Shown here piece after piece: positions 1 to 8,948 of a stretch of DNA of 64,000 nt (positions within the stretch are counted from its first letter, which is position 1; each line of letters begins with the position of its first letter). Below the pieces are notes generated by a model. That model was not told where the DNA came from and did no database searches. It saw only the letters and a program-made list of their open reading frames with translations. The DNA is from Salticus scenicus (taxonomy: Eukaryota; Arthropoda; Arachnida; Araneae; Salticidae). Location of the stretch: NCBI GenBank assembly GCA_963930645.1, contig OZ005651.1, positions 329,797,527 through 329,861,526 of the forward strand. Reading direction: 5' to 3'. The position numbers and the translations under genes are program-made.

Positions 1-271
1 CCTATGGACGAATTTTTAATTTTAGCGCACACTTTAATGCGTTTATGCTGAATTGAACTTAATAAAGTTAACATACATTATAAAGATGCTTAAAATCATG
101 TTTACTCTAAAAAAAGGTTATGTATAGACTAAATAATTTATGGGACCACAGAAAATAATTCCGAGTACGTACTGTAATCATCCAAATGATGTCAAATTAG
201 TTTGAAAGATTAATGAGTTATAATTAATTAGATTTATTCTTATTATTGGCGTTTATAATGACTGTGGCTAC
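1..271. other. AT-rich sequence, no gene seen
   Basis: No domain-like reading frame, RNA gene or clear repeat is visible. The stretch ends at a perfect hairpin (272-295) that introduces the first 15-bp repeat array. Confidence 0.5.
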
Positions 272-295
272 TTTTCCGGGATGAATCCCGGAAAA
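272..295. repeat. Perfect 10-bp-stem hairpin at edge of repeat array
   Basis: TTTTCCGGGA (272-281) and TCCCGGAAAA (286-295) are perfect reverse complements around the loop TGAA. The right half of the hairpin merges into the first unit of the 15-bp array at 289-365, so it may mark the terminus of a foldback-type element. The structure is read directly; its role is inferred. Confidence 0.7.
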
Positions 296-365
296 AATCG
301 CACCGGAAGAAATCGCACTGGAAAAAATCGCACCCGGAAAAAATCGCATGCGGAAAAAATCGCAC
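289..365 (-). repeat. 15-bp minisatellite array A (5 units, minus orientation)
   Basis: Five near-identical units of consensus CGGAAAAAATCGCAC follow one another. They are the reverse complement of the units in array B at 2514-2682. Apparent reading frames across the arrays give a repetitive RFFPV-type peptide with no known family, so I treat them as noncoding. Confidence 0.9.
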
Positions 366-2513
366 AGAAAAACATTCATGTTTGCGTACACACATGCCTC
401 TCTCCCCAAAAAGCAAAACTCATCTTAAGATTCATATGCGCCTTAGGCAATAAATTTTAAATTCTATTTAATCTTATAAACGAGGTTACAGAAAAAAAAG
501 GGCGGGGGTATTATTAAATTGCATTCTCTGTTCTTCTGAATCCGGAAGAGTGGATAGATATGATAATTTAACAACTTTCTAGAAATAAAATTTAAGAAAA
601 TAGTAAATGTTTGAATACCAATCAGAGATATGGGGATTCCGAAAAAAAAGTACAACGGAGGAAGGGCATTCTTCCAACTCGCGAATCGCAAAATAAAAAA
701 TATCAAATAAGGAATTTAAAGAATAACTTTCAATTGATTTGGTGCAACATTCATTGGAAAAAAGGGGGGGGGGGACTAAGTGCAGGTTGAAAGAAAACAA
801 TTGTTTTTTATATCATCTTCTTACCAATTTTAATGAAACATTTTATAATCACGTACAATTTATGAAAAATTACAGTAAGTGTCAGACATACTTGGGGGTG
901 GGGGATTAAAGAGGGGGGAGCAGAGGAAAATAAGATGATGTTTTATATCACTATATTAACCGAATTTAATGATGTATTCTATAACAATCACTTACTTTTT
1001 ATGAAGATCACAATGAGTGTACTATACACCTGGGGGGGGGAGGCAAGGGGGGGGAATAGATGGAAATAAAATATATTCTTCTTTAAACTACCCCATTATC
1101 GATTTAAGAAAAAAAACTTTGTATAATCATGTACAATTTGTAAAAAAAAAAAAAAAAAAAATTGTATAAGACATATATATATATTATTTTTTGAAGTGAA
1201 AACTTCTTTAGGCGCGTTGAGCACTTTTGGGTGAACAAAAATCATGAAACTCGCGTCATCGTCAGCGAAAGTTTTCCATTTGAAGTGAAAACTTCTTTAG
1301 GCGCGTTGAGCACTTTTGGGTGAACGAAAATCATGAAACTCCCGTCATCGTCAGCGAAGGCTTTCCATGAGAATCGAAAGTGGAATTCGATATTTCAGCT
1401 GATTTACACGTATTGAGGTGTCCTGAATGGGTTTTCTTTTGTATTTCAGCTACTAATTAAAATAATTTCATAAGTAATACATCATTAGAAAGCTTTGTTG
1501 ATTTGGAATCGAACAGTAGATTAGAGAAATTTCTACCACCAGATGGCATTGTAATATTTAAAAATTTCAATATTTGAAATTCTAATTATGATTAAATTAT
1601 TTTTAATACACCATTCGAAAGGTATTTTTAAGTTCTTTTATATTATCGAAAGTGGAATTCGAGATTTTGCCTGATTTACACCTTTTGGGGTCTCCTGATT
1701 CGGTTCTCTTTTGTATCTTAGCTACTAATTAAAATAATTTCATAAGTAATCAATATTTTTACCTAATATAAGGATTAGTTCATTTAATTTGGGAGGCTAC
1801 AATTATTGTGCCGAATCATATAATACTGATCATAAACACTTTTTTACAAACCAAAAATAATTCGAAAATAATAATCTAATAGCTTGACGATACAATTCAC
1901 AAGTTACTTAGTTTTCACTTCTATCGTCAGTCCCCAAACACTGCTTTGATTTTTTTTTTTTTTTTTTTTTTTTGGGGGGGGGGGAGGGGAAGGAGGGGGG
2001 CACAGAAAAATAAAATGATTTTTCATATCACCATTTTACCGATTTTAATGATATATTCTATAACTATCACTTGCGTTTTATGAAGATCACAAATGAGTGT
2101 AGTGTATTGCATACCAGGGGGATCAAGGGGGCGTAGATGTAAATAAAATATATTATTCTTTAAACTACCCTATTATCAATTAAAAAAAAAAAAAAACTTA
2201 GTGTGTTTACATCTTACTGTTTAAGAAAAATTACAGTGAGTGTTACATATATCTGGGGAGCAGAGTGAAGAAAATGGTTGTTTTTATATATAAGTATATA
2301 ATGATTTTATATGTAAATAAAATATATTATTCTTTAAACTAACCTATTATCAATTTAAAAAAAACTTAGTGTATATAAATCTTACTGTTTAAGAAAAATT
2401 ACAGGGAGTGTTACACATATCGAGTGTTACACATATCTCTCTCTCTTTATATGTGTATATATATGTTACATAGCTGTTTAGAAATACGTTCTGTGATATA
2501 GTTTTATTCTTCT
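366..2513. repeat. Degenerate repeats between the two inverted 15-bp arrays
   Basis: This segment has no gene. Diverged units of roughly 150 bp begin near 797, 936 and 2017; each contains a 'ttttatatcac' element, a 'tatgaa(g/a)atcaca(g)tgagtgt' segment and then a G-rich block (about 893-915, 1031-1052, 1974-1999, 2116-2130). A second repeated module of about 105 bp occurs at 1369-1472 and 1646-1750. A T run of about 27 joins directly to a G run near 1952-1984. The whole looks like an old complex satellite or the body of a non-autonomous element. Confidence 0.6.
1191..1368. repeat. 89-bp tandem duplication
   Basis: The segment starting 'ttgaagtgaaaacttcttta' at 1191-1279 is repeated immediately at 1280-1368 with only a few substitutions, which indicates a fairly recent duplication. 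It contains 'ggcgcgttgagcac', more GC-rich than its surroundings. No coding potential was found. Confidence 0.9.
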
Positions 2514-2682
2514 GTGCGATTTTTTCCAGTGCGATTTTTTCCGGTGCGATTTTTTCCCAGTGCGATTATTTCCGAGTGCGATTATTTCCGAGTGCGATTT
2601 TTTCCTGTGCGATTTTTTCCGGTGCGATTATTTCCGAGTGCGATTTTTTCCGGTGCGATTTTTTCCGGTGCGATTTTTTCCG
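2514..2682 (+). repeat. 15-bp minisatellite array B (11 units, plus orientation)
   Basis: Eleven units of 15-16 bp, consensus GTGCGATTTTTTCCG, with a T-to-A variant ('gattatttccga') in units 4, 5 and 8. The array is the inverted counterpart of array A at 289-365. Together they flank about 2.1 kb, as terminal inverted arrays would. Confidence 0.95.
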
Positions 2683-2963
2683 CCTCCCTTAAGGAATAAA
2701 GGAATTTCGTACTTTTATGGTGTATAGTCGGTATTTCTTAAAAGTGTATTTTAACATGGTTACACCCCATCAAATATAATGAAATTTTATTAGAATTTTA
2801 AAAGCCTGTTTTCATGTTGAAAATTGTGGGCATAGAATTGATAATTAGTTTAAAGGTTACGCAAAATATTTCCGATATGCTATGTAATTTTTTTTGTATG
2901 AAATTCGGTATTTATGAATTTCCGGGAAATAATACAAGACCGTCGTTTAATAAGAATGCATAT

Positions 2964-3593
2964 TGTTGCGTACTTGGGGGTTTGTAAGTTGTCCGAGAAT
3001 GAAAGGCGAAACTTGCAAAAATTCAGTGATTTATTCACAGAAAGTTCCAGAAGAATACAGGTCTATAAACCAAGTATCAGCTTCAATTCAACCAGTAAAC
3101 ATAGCTTAAACAACAGCCGTTAACAGCAAAACAACAGTACAAACTGTTTAGCAATAACACATAAAGCAAGTCTCATTCAAAGAGGCTCAAAGCAAAGCAA
3201 GCATTTGACGAAACCGACACAGATCTGAGATTGGAAGACTTGGCTAAAAAAAATGCTCCTTTTATACAATTCTATCGAACACAGACTGTTCTGGAAAATT
3301 ATCGTATCTCATCAGCCAATGAGATTAGAGCTTCCATATTTGGTATATCCCTAATAAGGATTTTCTCGCCAAGGTCGCCAACAAAATCGCCAAGGAGGGA
3401 AACAGTCGCCAAATTTGGCTCCAAATCCATTTCTTCCCTTATTGGAGCTTTTCAATTCGTTTTTAAATGAAAATTAGGCTATTTTAACGCTAAAACGACT
3501 AGAAATGCACAAAATTAGCATTTTATCGACTTACTAAGCCTCTTTGAAAAAATTTATACAAAAATAAATGCAATTATTTACAATTCCGTAACA
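2964..3593 (-). repeat. Solo LTR of the outer Ty3/gypsy family
   Basis: Read on the minus strand this begins TGTTACGGAATTGCAAATAA and ends ACGCAACA. It matches the 3' LTR at 36304-36924 throughout: the 'caaagaggcttagtaag' block, the 'ggcgccaaatttggcg'-like block, the TATA-like region and the 'gaactttctgtgaataaat' polyadenylation region. It is full length (630 bp) with canonical TG...CA ends, and no internal gag-pol adjoins either side. The usual origin is recombination between the two LTRs of one insertion. I could not find a clean target duplication. Sequence divergence from the 36.3-kb LTR shows it is an independent, older insertion. Confidence 0.9.
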
Positions 3594-4497
3594 CTTTATA
3601 TGATATACAAATAGGTATAGAAAGAGAGATACAGCGGGGGGTTGAGGGGGGCGGCAGCCCCCCTCAGGAATGTATCTGATTATGGTAATAAGTCAATCGA
3701 ATCAATATATACTATTATATAATAAGAAATAAATAAAAATGACCTATTGAAAAATGTCTGATGCAAATAGGACGTTGAGGCTCCTGATCTGCAGATCCAC
3801 TAGTTTAAATATTTTTAAAATGTTAAACATAAGTAGCGACCATATAAGAAAGTACAAAAATTAGTAATTTCAAAGTTATTACGGAGTGGAGGGGGAGTCG
3901 GGAGCCTCAACTAAAATCGTCTTGACGGGTTACATGATGGAGATGAAGTGATGCTCCAATTCTTCGTGAATTTCGCCAAAGCTACAATCGAAGCCAAATT
4001 CAAAATAATAAAGAAAAAATGGTTGTAATTATGTTATGTATAAACACATACATTTTTTGAATCAAACGGTCATTAGTGACAGCCAAGTCTCGCCAAAAAT
4101 GATTTCGCGAGAACAAGGAAGATTTTAGTAAATTAATGTACCATTTTGTAAGACCAGGAATGTAAACACATGGCGACGAACTGCATTTATTTCCAAGATG
4201 AAAAGAAACCGAATTATCATAAAGTCATGACATGCTATTATTGTAGATCTGCCTTACATTAATGAAAGAATAATAGATAATCAAAGATTCCGGTAGAGTT
4301 ACAATTAGTAAAAGACATATGTGGGAAGAGGGAGGATATAAAAATTTAAAGAACATATGGTATGTGAATTTAAGTTATAATTTAGAGGTCGTAAAAATAT
4401 GTTCGTTAAATAAAAATGATTTTTTATACAATAATATATTTAAGATTAAAAACTATTAAAAGTTTAAAATTATAAAACATTTCACGTGTATAAATAA
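3594..4497. other. AT-rich sequence with one strong hairpin
   Basis: No gene is seen. A perfect 10-bp stem, TGAGGGGGGC (3643-3652) and GCCCCCCTCA (3657-3666) around GGCA, stands out from the AT-rich background. A related 'gggagcctcaac' segment near 3898-3910 echoes 'gttgaggctcctg' near 3774-3786 in inverted orientation. Confidence 0.5.
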
Positions 4498-4565
4498 TAT
4501 AAAAGGTAACAAAAGCACTTTAAAACACGTATATACAATATTTTTATTAAAAACTACACAAAGCT

Positions 4566-4594
4566 TTTCGCTATCATAATAATAGCATCATCAG
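4566..4594 (-). ncRNA. Hammerhead-like catalytic core, left arm
   Basis: On the minus strand CTGATGA is followed by a 5-bp stem (GCTAT/ATAGC) and GAAA, the conserved core and stem II of hammerhead ribozymes. It is the mirror copy of the core at 5008-5036. Stems I and III were not convincingly closed by eye, so activity is unproven. Confidence 0.45.
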
Positions 4595-4742
4595 GTGTAA
4601 TTACGTTACATAGAAACTAGCAATATATCAATAAAGAAGTTCAAATGGTTTAAAGTTACGGTTACAATAAAAATTTTAATTTACAGTTACAATAAAAATT
4701 ATTATTTTCAGTATTTTTTTTTTTTTTTTCTCTATAGCCCCT

Positions 4743-4859
4743 AGAGACTTTCAAGACCTGCTAATAACAGAAGCCATAAATATTATCAAATACAATAATG
4801 TTATTAACTCCAAGGACGCTGCATCACTTCCTAAAATTTGGCACGCGTTGTGCTCATAG
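4743..4859 (+). pseudogene. Possible Penelope-like ORF C-terminal tail
   Basis: An open frame of 38 codons ends in TAG at 4857-4859. It contains the string EAINIIKYNNVINSKDAASL followed by PKIWHALCS. The pattern 'EAI-I-K--N-IN--D---L---W' resembles the extreme C-terminus of Penelope-like polyproteins, downstream of the GIY-YIG endonuclease. Upstream the frame runs into a T homopolymer, so the fragment is severely 5'-truncated. It could also be a chance frame; the assignment rests on the pattern and on the ribozyme-bearing flanks. Confidence 0.45.
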
Positions 4860-5007
4860 AGAAAAAAAAAAAAAAAAAAAAAAAAAAATACTGAAAATAA
4901 TAATTTTTATTGTAACTGTAAATTAAAATTTTTATTGTAACCGTAACTTTAAACCATTTGAACTTCTTTATTGATATATTGCTAGTTTCTATGTAACGTA
5001 ATTACAC

Positions 5008-5036
5008 CTGATGATGCTATTATTATGATAGCGAAA
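5008..5036 (+). ncRNA. Hammerhead-like catalytic core, right arm
   Basis: CTGATGA (5008-5014), stem II with GCTAT/ATAGC, then GAAA (5033-5036). Hammerhead motifs of this kind are established in the terminal repeats of Penelope-like elements. I could pair GCT upstream with AGC just after GAAA as a possible short stem III, but the expected U next to the cleavage position is not matched, so this copy may be degenerate. Confidence 0.45.
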
Positions 5037-5103
5037 AGCTTTGTGTAGTTTTTAATAAAAATCTTGTATATACGTGTTTTAAAGTGCTTTTGTTACCTTT
5101 TAT

Positions 5104-5558
5104 AATAATATATTTGTTTTAGAATATATGTGATAGCTGACATCCAGGGTATGACCTGGCGAAAAAATTTCTTTAGCATTTTAGCTAAAATGGCCAATTA
5201 GTATTTTAGCTTTTTCAAAAGTATTTTAGCTTTTTCTTTTCGGGAAAGAAGAGGGGGGGGGGTTATAAAAATACTTAAATACTTTAAGGGGAAAAAAGAA
5301 CTTGAATCTAAAATTATAATTTGCTACTTTTATTTTGACATACATAAATTTTACACACTCTATTTTCCTCTGATGAGGGATATGATTGTTCTGCATAGAG
5401 GAAAAAAAATATTATTATTGAATTTTTTCAAAATAATTTTAACTAAAATACATGACTTCACCTCTAAATAAATATTGTGGTTTAAATCCAGTTAGCTGCA
5501 TTACAAATGTTAAAACTAAATAGGCTTATGGTACAATTCTCCTTGGCTTTGAAGAACA
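5104..5558. other. AT-rich sequence, no gene seen
   Basis: Contains a 16-bp perfect palindrome 'cattttagctaaaatg' (about 5178-5193) followed by repeats of 'gtattttagctttttc'. No protein family is recognisable. Confidence 0.5.
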
Positions 5559-5730
5559 TCAATTTTTGAAAGCTTTTTGAAAATTGAATTCTTTGCTTGG
5601 AAGTCTTTCTACATTTATCATAAGTAATCGACTTACAATTTCTGTTGTTAAACGATTTCTTATAATTGTTTTTATTAAATTCATTTGAGGAAAAGCTCTT
5701 TCACAGTCTGCTATGTGTACACACTGTAAA
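5559..5730 (-). pseudogene. hAT transposase C-terminal fragment
   Basis: The minus-strand frame reads ADCERAFPQMNLIKTIIRNR and then LTTEIVSRLLMINVERLP. The CERAF/S-x-MN-IKT--RNRL pattern is characteristic of the C-terminal dimerisation region of hAT-superfamily transposases and their domesticated relatives (ZBED, SCAND3 and KIAA1586-like proteins). Only about 55 residues of the family signature remain. The N-terminal side runs straight into the tandem-repeat region beginning near 5735, so the gene is truncated or interrupted there. No BED finger or DDE residues are present nearby. Confidence 0.65.
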
Positions 5731-5785
5731 AAAAAATTTCGGCATTTTACAACAAAAGTTGCTGGCACCGCGGCTGCCAGCACAG

Positions 5786-6270
5786 TTGCTGTAAAATTCA
5801 CAAGTTGCTGTCTTTTATGGTGCTGTAAAATTAACTGCACTTTGCTGTAAAATTCACAAGTTGCTGTCATTTATGGTGCTGTAAAATTAACTGCACTTTG
5901 CTGTAAAATTCACAAATTGCTGTCTTTTTTGGTGCTGTAAAATTAACTGCACTCTGCTGTAAAATTTACAAATTGCTGTCTTTTTTGGTGCTGTAAAATT
6001 AACTGCACTTTGCTGTAAAATTGACAAGTTGCTGTCTTTTATGGTGCTGTAAAATTAACTACACTTTGCTGTAAAATTTCCAAGTTGCTGTTTTTAACGG
6101 TGCTGTGTAATTTACTGCAATTTGCTGTATATTTTACAATATGCTGTTTTTAACAGTGATGTGAAATTTACTGCTCTTTTCTGTTAATTTTAAAAGTTGG
6201 TGTTTTTAATAGTGATGTGAAATTTACTGCACTTTGCTGTAAACTTCATCAGATGCTGTTATTAATAGTA
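5786..6270. repeat. 56-bp minisatellite, about 8.7 copies
   Basis: Unit starts fall at 5786, 5842, 5898, 5954, 6010, 6066, 6122, 6178 and about 6236, a strict 56-bp period. Each unit contains TTGCTGTAAAATT(C)ACAA and a second half 'ggtgctgtaaaattaactgc', so the 56-mer is itself a diverged dimer of about 28 bp. Copies on the left are almost identical; those from 6066 rightward become progressively more diverged. Related sequence appears near 7180-7240 and, in reverse orientation, near 18640-18700. Confidence 0.92.
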
Positions 6271-7849
6271 TATTTTATTTAAAAGTTTGTATTTACATTT
6301 AATATTTATAAATTTCGTTTGTTCAATAAAATATGTATTCAGCCAACAATTCTCATGGTTTTTGATAGACTGTTTTTACAGATTTGAAATCTTTAAATAG
6401 CGTTTTCTCAGTTTACATTTTTTCATGAATTTATGATCTTCAAAATCTAAGACTTCCAAAGATATTTAAGAATATACTTAATGTATATGGATGTTTAATA
6501 GAACTTAAAAGAATTGGGGATCAATTTTTGCAGTATCTTTAAAAGAAAAATTAAGAAAAATCACCTCCCCCCCCCCCCTCCCTTTCTTCTCAAATTTTAC
6601 CAAGCACTTTTTAAGCTTTTTTTTTTAACTAATGAATAAATTTCAAAACCCATACGTAATTCTTTTTAAATTGTTTCCCTTAAACTTGCAAAAAAGTTGC
6701 CAGTTCGTTCCTAAATATCTCAAAAAGTTTTAGCTGTTTGAAGATTTGAAGATTATTAATTCATGAAAAATTGCAGACTGAGAAAACATAATTTATAGAT
6801 TTCAATTCTGAAAAAAAAAAAAAAAATTAAAACCACAAGAATTGGTTCCGGAACATATATTTTATTAGACAAACCTAATATAGTCCAGTTTAAAAACATT
6901 AAGTGGAAATATAGGCTATTGTATAAAACTTACTTCAATAATAATTATAGAACTTTGGATAAACACCATAAAATGCAATAAACTCGCAACAGTTTTTTGG
7001 GTCGAAAGAACTCACGATCCTTCGTCGGACGTACAAAGTAGGCACGAGTGCTGCATTCAATAATGTCGTCAAAGGGGCCATGTCATCTTAATTCAGTTGC
7101 TGCTTCAGATTCTGAGCATTTGCTGAGAATTGTACAAGATTTCATTTTTTATAATTCTGAAAAATTCACTACATTTTGTAGCAAAGTTTACAGGATGGTG
7201 TTCTTATCGGAGCTATAAATTTCACAACACTGTTGTAAAAAAAAAAAAAAAAAATTCACACGAAAAGATCGGTTTCTTTCTTCTTCATCTTTCTCTCCAC
7301 GTCTCTCTCTCTCTCTCTCTCTCTTTTTTTTCTTCTATAAAGTCATGTTAAGCCTGAAATAAAGCTTCAGAAAAGTATAACTGAAGACATAGACTAATAA
7401 TTTAAACTATTTTTGGAATGTAGTATTTTTCACTTTTCCTCACTCAATAGAGAGTTAAACCTGTTGATTTTGTATTATGGTTTAAAGATTAAAGAAGCAT
7501 TTTAGCTTGGTTCGTCAAATTTTAGGTACTCTGATTAAAATATCTTCAAAATTTAATGCCATGGATAATTTTTGAAAAATATTTTTTTTAATATAATATT
7601 TATTTTCTTATTGTATTTGTAACTTAATTTTTTGTTTGACAATAATAATAATAATAAATAATAATTCTTCTTATTATTATTATTATTATTGCTTGGACGT
7701 GCTTGCTTTTCATGTTTATTGTTACTTCATGTTTATTGTTACAGATTTAAATTCTGAACCAACTATAATAAATTTTTAATACTGCTTCCGATTTTTTGTT
7801 CAACTTTTTGCATGGTTGCTGCATCCTTTCTATAATTAATTGTTCAATG

Positions 7850-7850
<1 letters not shown>
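6271..7850. other. AT-rich sequence with simple repeats
   Basis: No gene is seen. It holds an A run (about 6811-6826), a (CT)n tract (7303-7322), and an inverted pair of (AAT)n and (ATT)n tracts (about 7641-7691) able to form a hairpin. A diverged echo of the 56-bp minisatellite lies near 7180-7240. Confidence 0.5.
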
Positions 7851-7888
<38 letters not shown>

Positions 7889-7944
7889 GCAGGGTTTGAC
7901 ACAGTTACTTTCTAAGTACAATGTTTAATTTAATTTTTTTTTTC

Positions 7945-7986
<42 letters not shown>
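7851..7986. repeat. Long poly(T) and poly(A) tracts facing each other
   Basis: A T run of more than 30 (about 7852-7885) is followed 60 bp later by an A run of nearly 40 (about 7949-7986). The pair could fold into a hairpin and is a likely replication or assembly trouble spot. Confidence 0.8.
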
Positions 7987-7989
<3 letters not shown>

Positions 7990-8428
7990 CAATGATTTTT
8001 ATCATTGCAACAGCAGTTATCTCTGGTCGAATATTACAGACATTACTTTATAAAAATAGTGTTATTGAAGAAGTGATAGTGGCGATCCCTGTCTTATATT
8101 TAATTGCAGAGATCACAAAATATTTTTTATTTTTATTTATTCATTCATTTATTCTGTTTATGACGAAGTCATGAAAAGAATAAAGTATTTTCGCGCAGAT
8201 GCCCTAACAATACACCCCCAGTACATCTTTGTGATGTCTCTAGGGAATGTTCTTTATTTCTCAAGATATCTCAAGGATGTCCTGGGGAGAACACCAGGGG
8301 AACTGCAGTGTAGGTGCGCCATCAAAATTATAAAGATAAGAATAGGGAAAAGATGTTTGGTTCTCTATGAAAACATGATTCTGCTAGGAGTAATTTACGT
8401 TATGTTTTTCCAATGTGAATATTAGATA
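7987..8428. other. No gene recognised
   Basis: Two short open frames (7992-8174 and 8171-8425) give hydrophobic or featureless peptides without recognisable domains. I do not call them genes. Confidence 0.5.
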
Positions 8429-8597
8429 TGTTAGGTCTACCGGAAAGTTTTGCATTTTTTAATTAAAATACTTACATCGGAAAGTTATCTTGGATAACAT
8501 TTAAGGTATTCTTGTGTAACTCTCAAGCTGATAATTGTTAAATAAAAATTTTCATTTTATTAATTCAAAAGGACAGAACTTTCCAGTAAACCTAACA
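8429..8597. mobile_element. Mariner-type MITE
   Basis: Terminal inverted repeats TGTTAGGTCTACCGGAAAGT at the left and, reverse-complemented, TGTTAGGTTTACTGGAAAGT at the right bound 169 bp with no coding capacity. Ends of the form TTAGGTYTACYGGAAAGT are typical of mariner elements. The TA target duplication is visible on the left (8427-8428) but is not clear on the right. Confidence 0.75.
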
Positions 8598-8766
8598 TTT
8601 TAATGACAAATTTTCTAGATGACACATTTGTTATTCCTAATCACAAAATTGATGCCAATTATTCCGAATGGATATAATTGTCGTTACACTGACAGGAATC
8701 CTACCTATTTAATTATTCCTTGTTTATTACCCTTTGATCATTTTCCAATTTCTAGAAAATTCTACC

Positions 8767-8940
8767 CAGTGTTGCCAGATTGAGGACTTTTTTTATTCAA
8801 CTATCACCAATAATTTTGAGAAATGATGTTTTATATAAATAATAGATGATTTATCTTCGAAGCGATTAGGTAACCGTTACAATTAAAATTTAGTGGTAGC
8901 AATTGAATAAAAAAAAAAAGCCCCCAAACTTGTAACACTG
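8767..8940. mobile_element. hAT-type MITE with 8-bp target duplication
   Basis: The element starts CAGTGTTGCCAGATTGAGGA and its right end, reverse-complemented, starts CAGTGTTACAAGTTTGGGGG; both arms continue into a T run and 'attcaa(c/t)t'. The flanks are ATTCTACC (8759-8766) and ATTCTATC (8941-8948), an 8-bp duplication with one mismatch. CAGTG-type ends and 8-bp duplications are hAT hallmarks. At 174 bp it has no coding capacity. Confidence 0.85.
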
Positions 8941-8948
8941 ATTCTATC

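Larger units (their letters stand above)
4498..5103 (+). mobile_element. Penelope-like element 3' fragment in inverted-repeat form
   Basis: Two nearly perfect inverted arms (4498-4736 and 4857-5103, about 240 bp each) flank about 120 bp. The symmetry runs through the T run and A run next to the centre, including 'ctctat'. The centre reads as the C-terminal tail of a protein on the plus strand (4743-4859). Penelope-like retroelements are known for terminal repeats in direct or inverted arrangement, heavy 5' truncation, and hammerhead ribozyme motifs in those terminal repeats. All three are compatible with what is seen. The family assignment is inference, because neither the reverse transcriptase nor the GIY-YIG catalytic motif remains. 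Confidence 0.6.

Noticed and set aside
2514..2699. Open frame giving a repeated RFFPV peptide across the 15-bp array
   Set aside because: It follows the tandem repeat, and the same peptide arises from the inverted array at 289-365. No start context or family.
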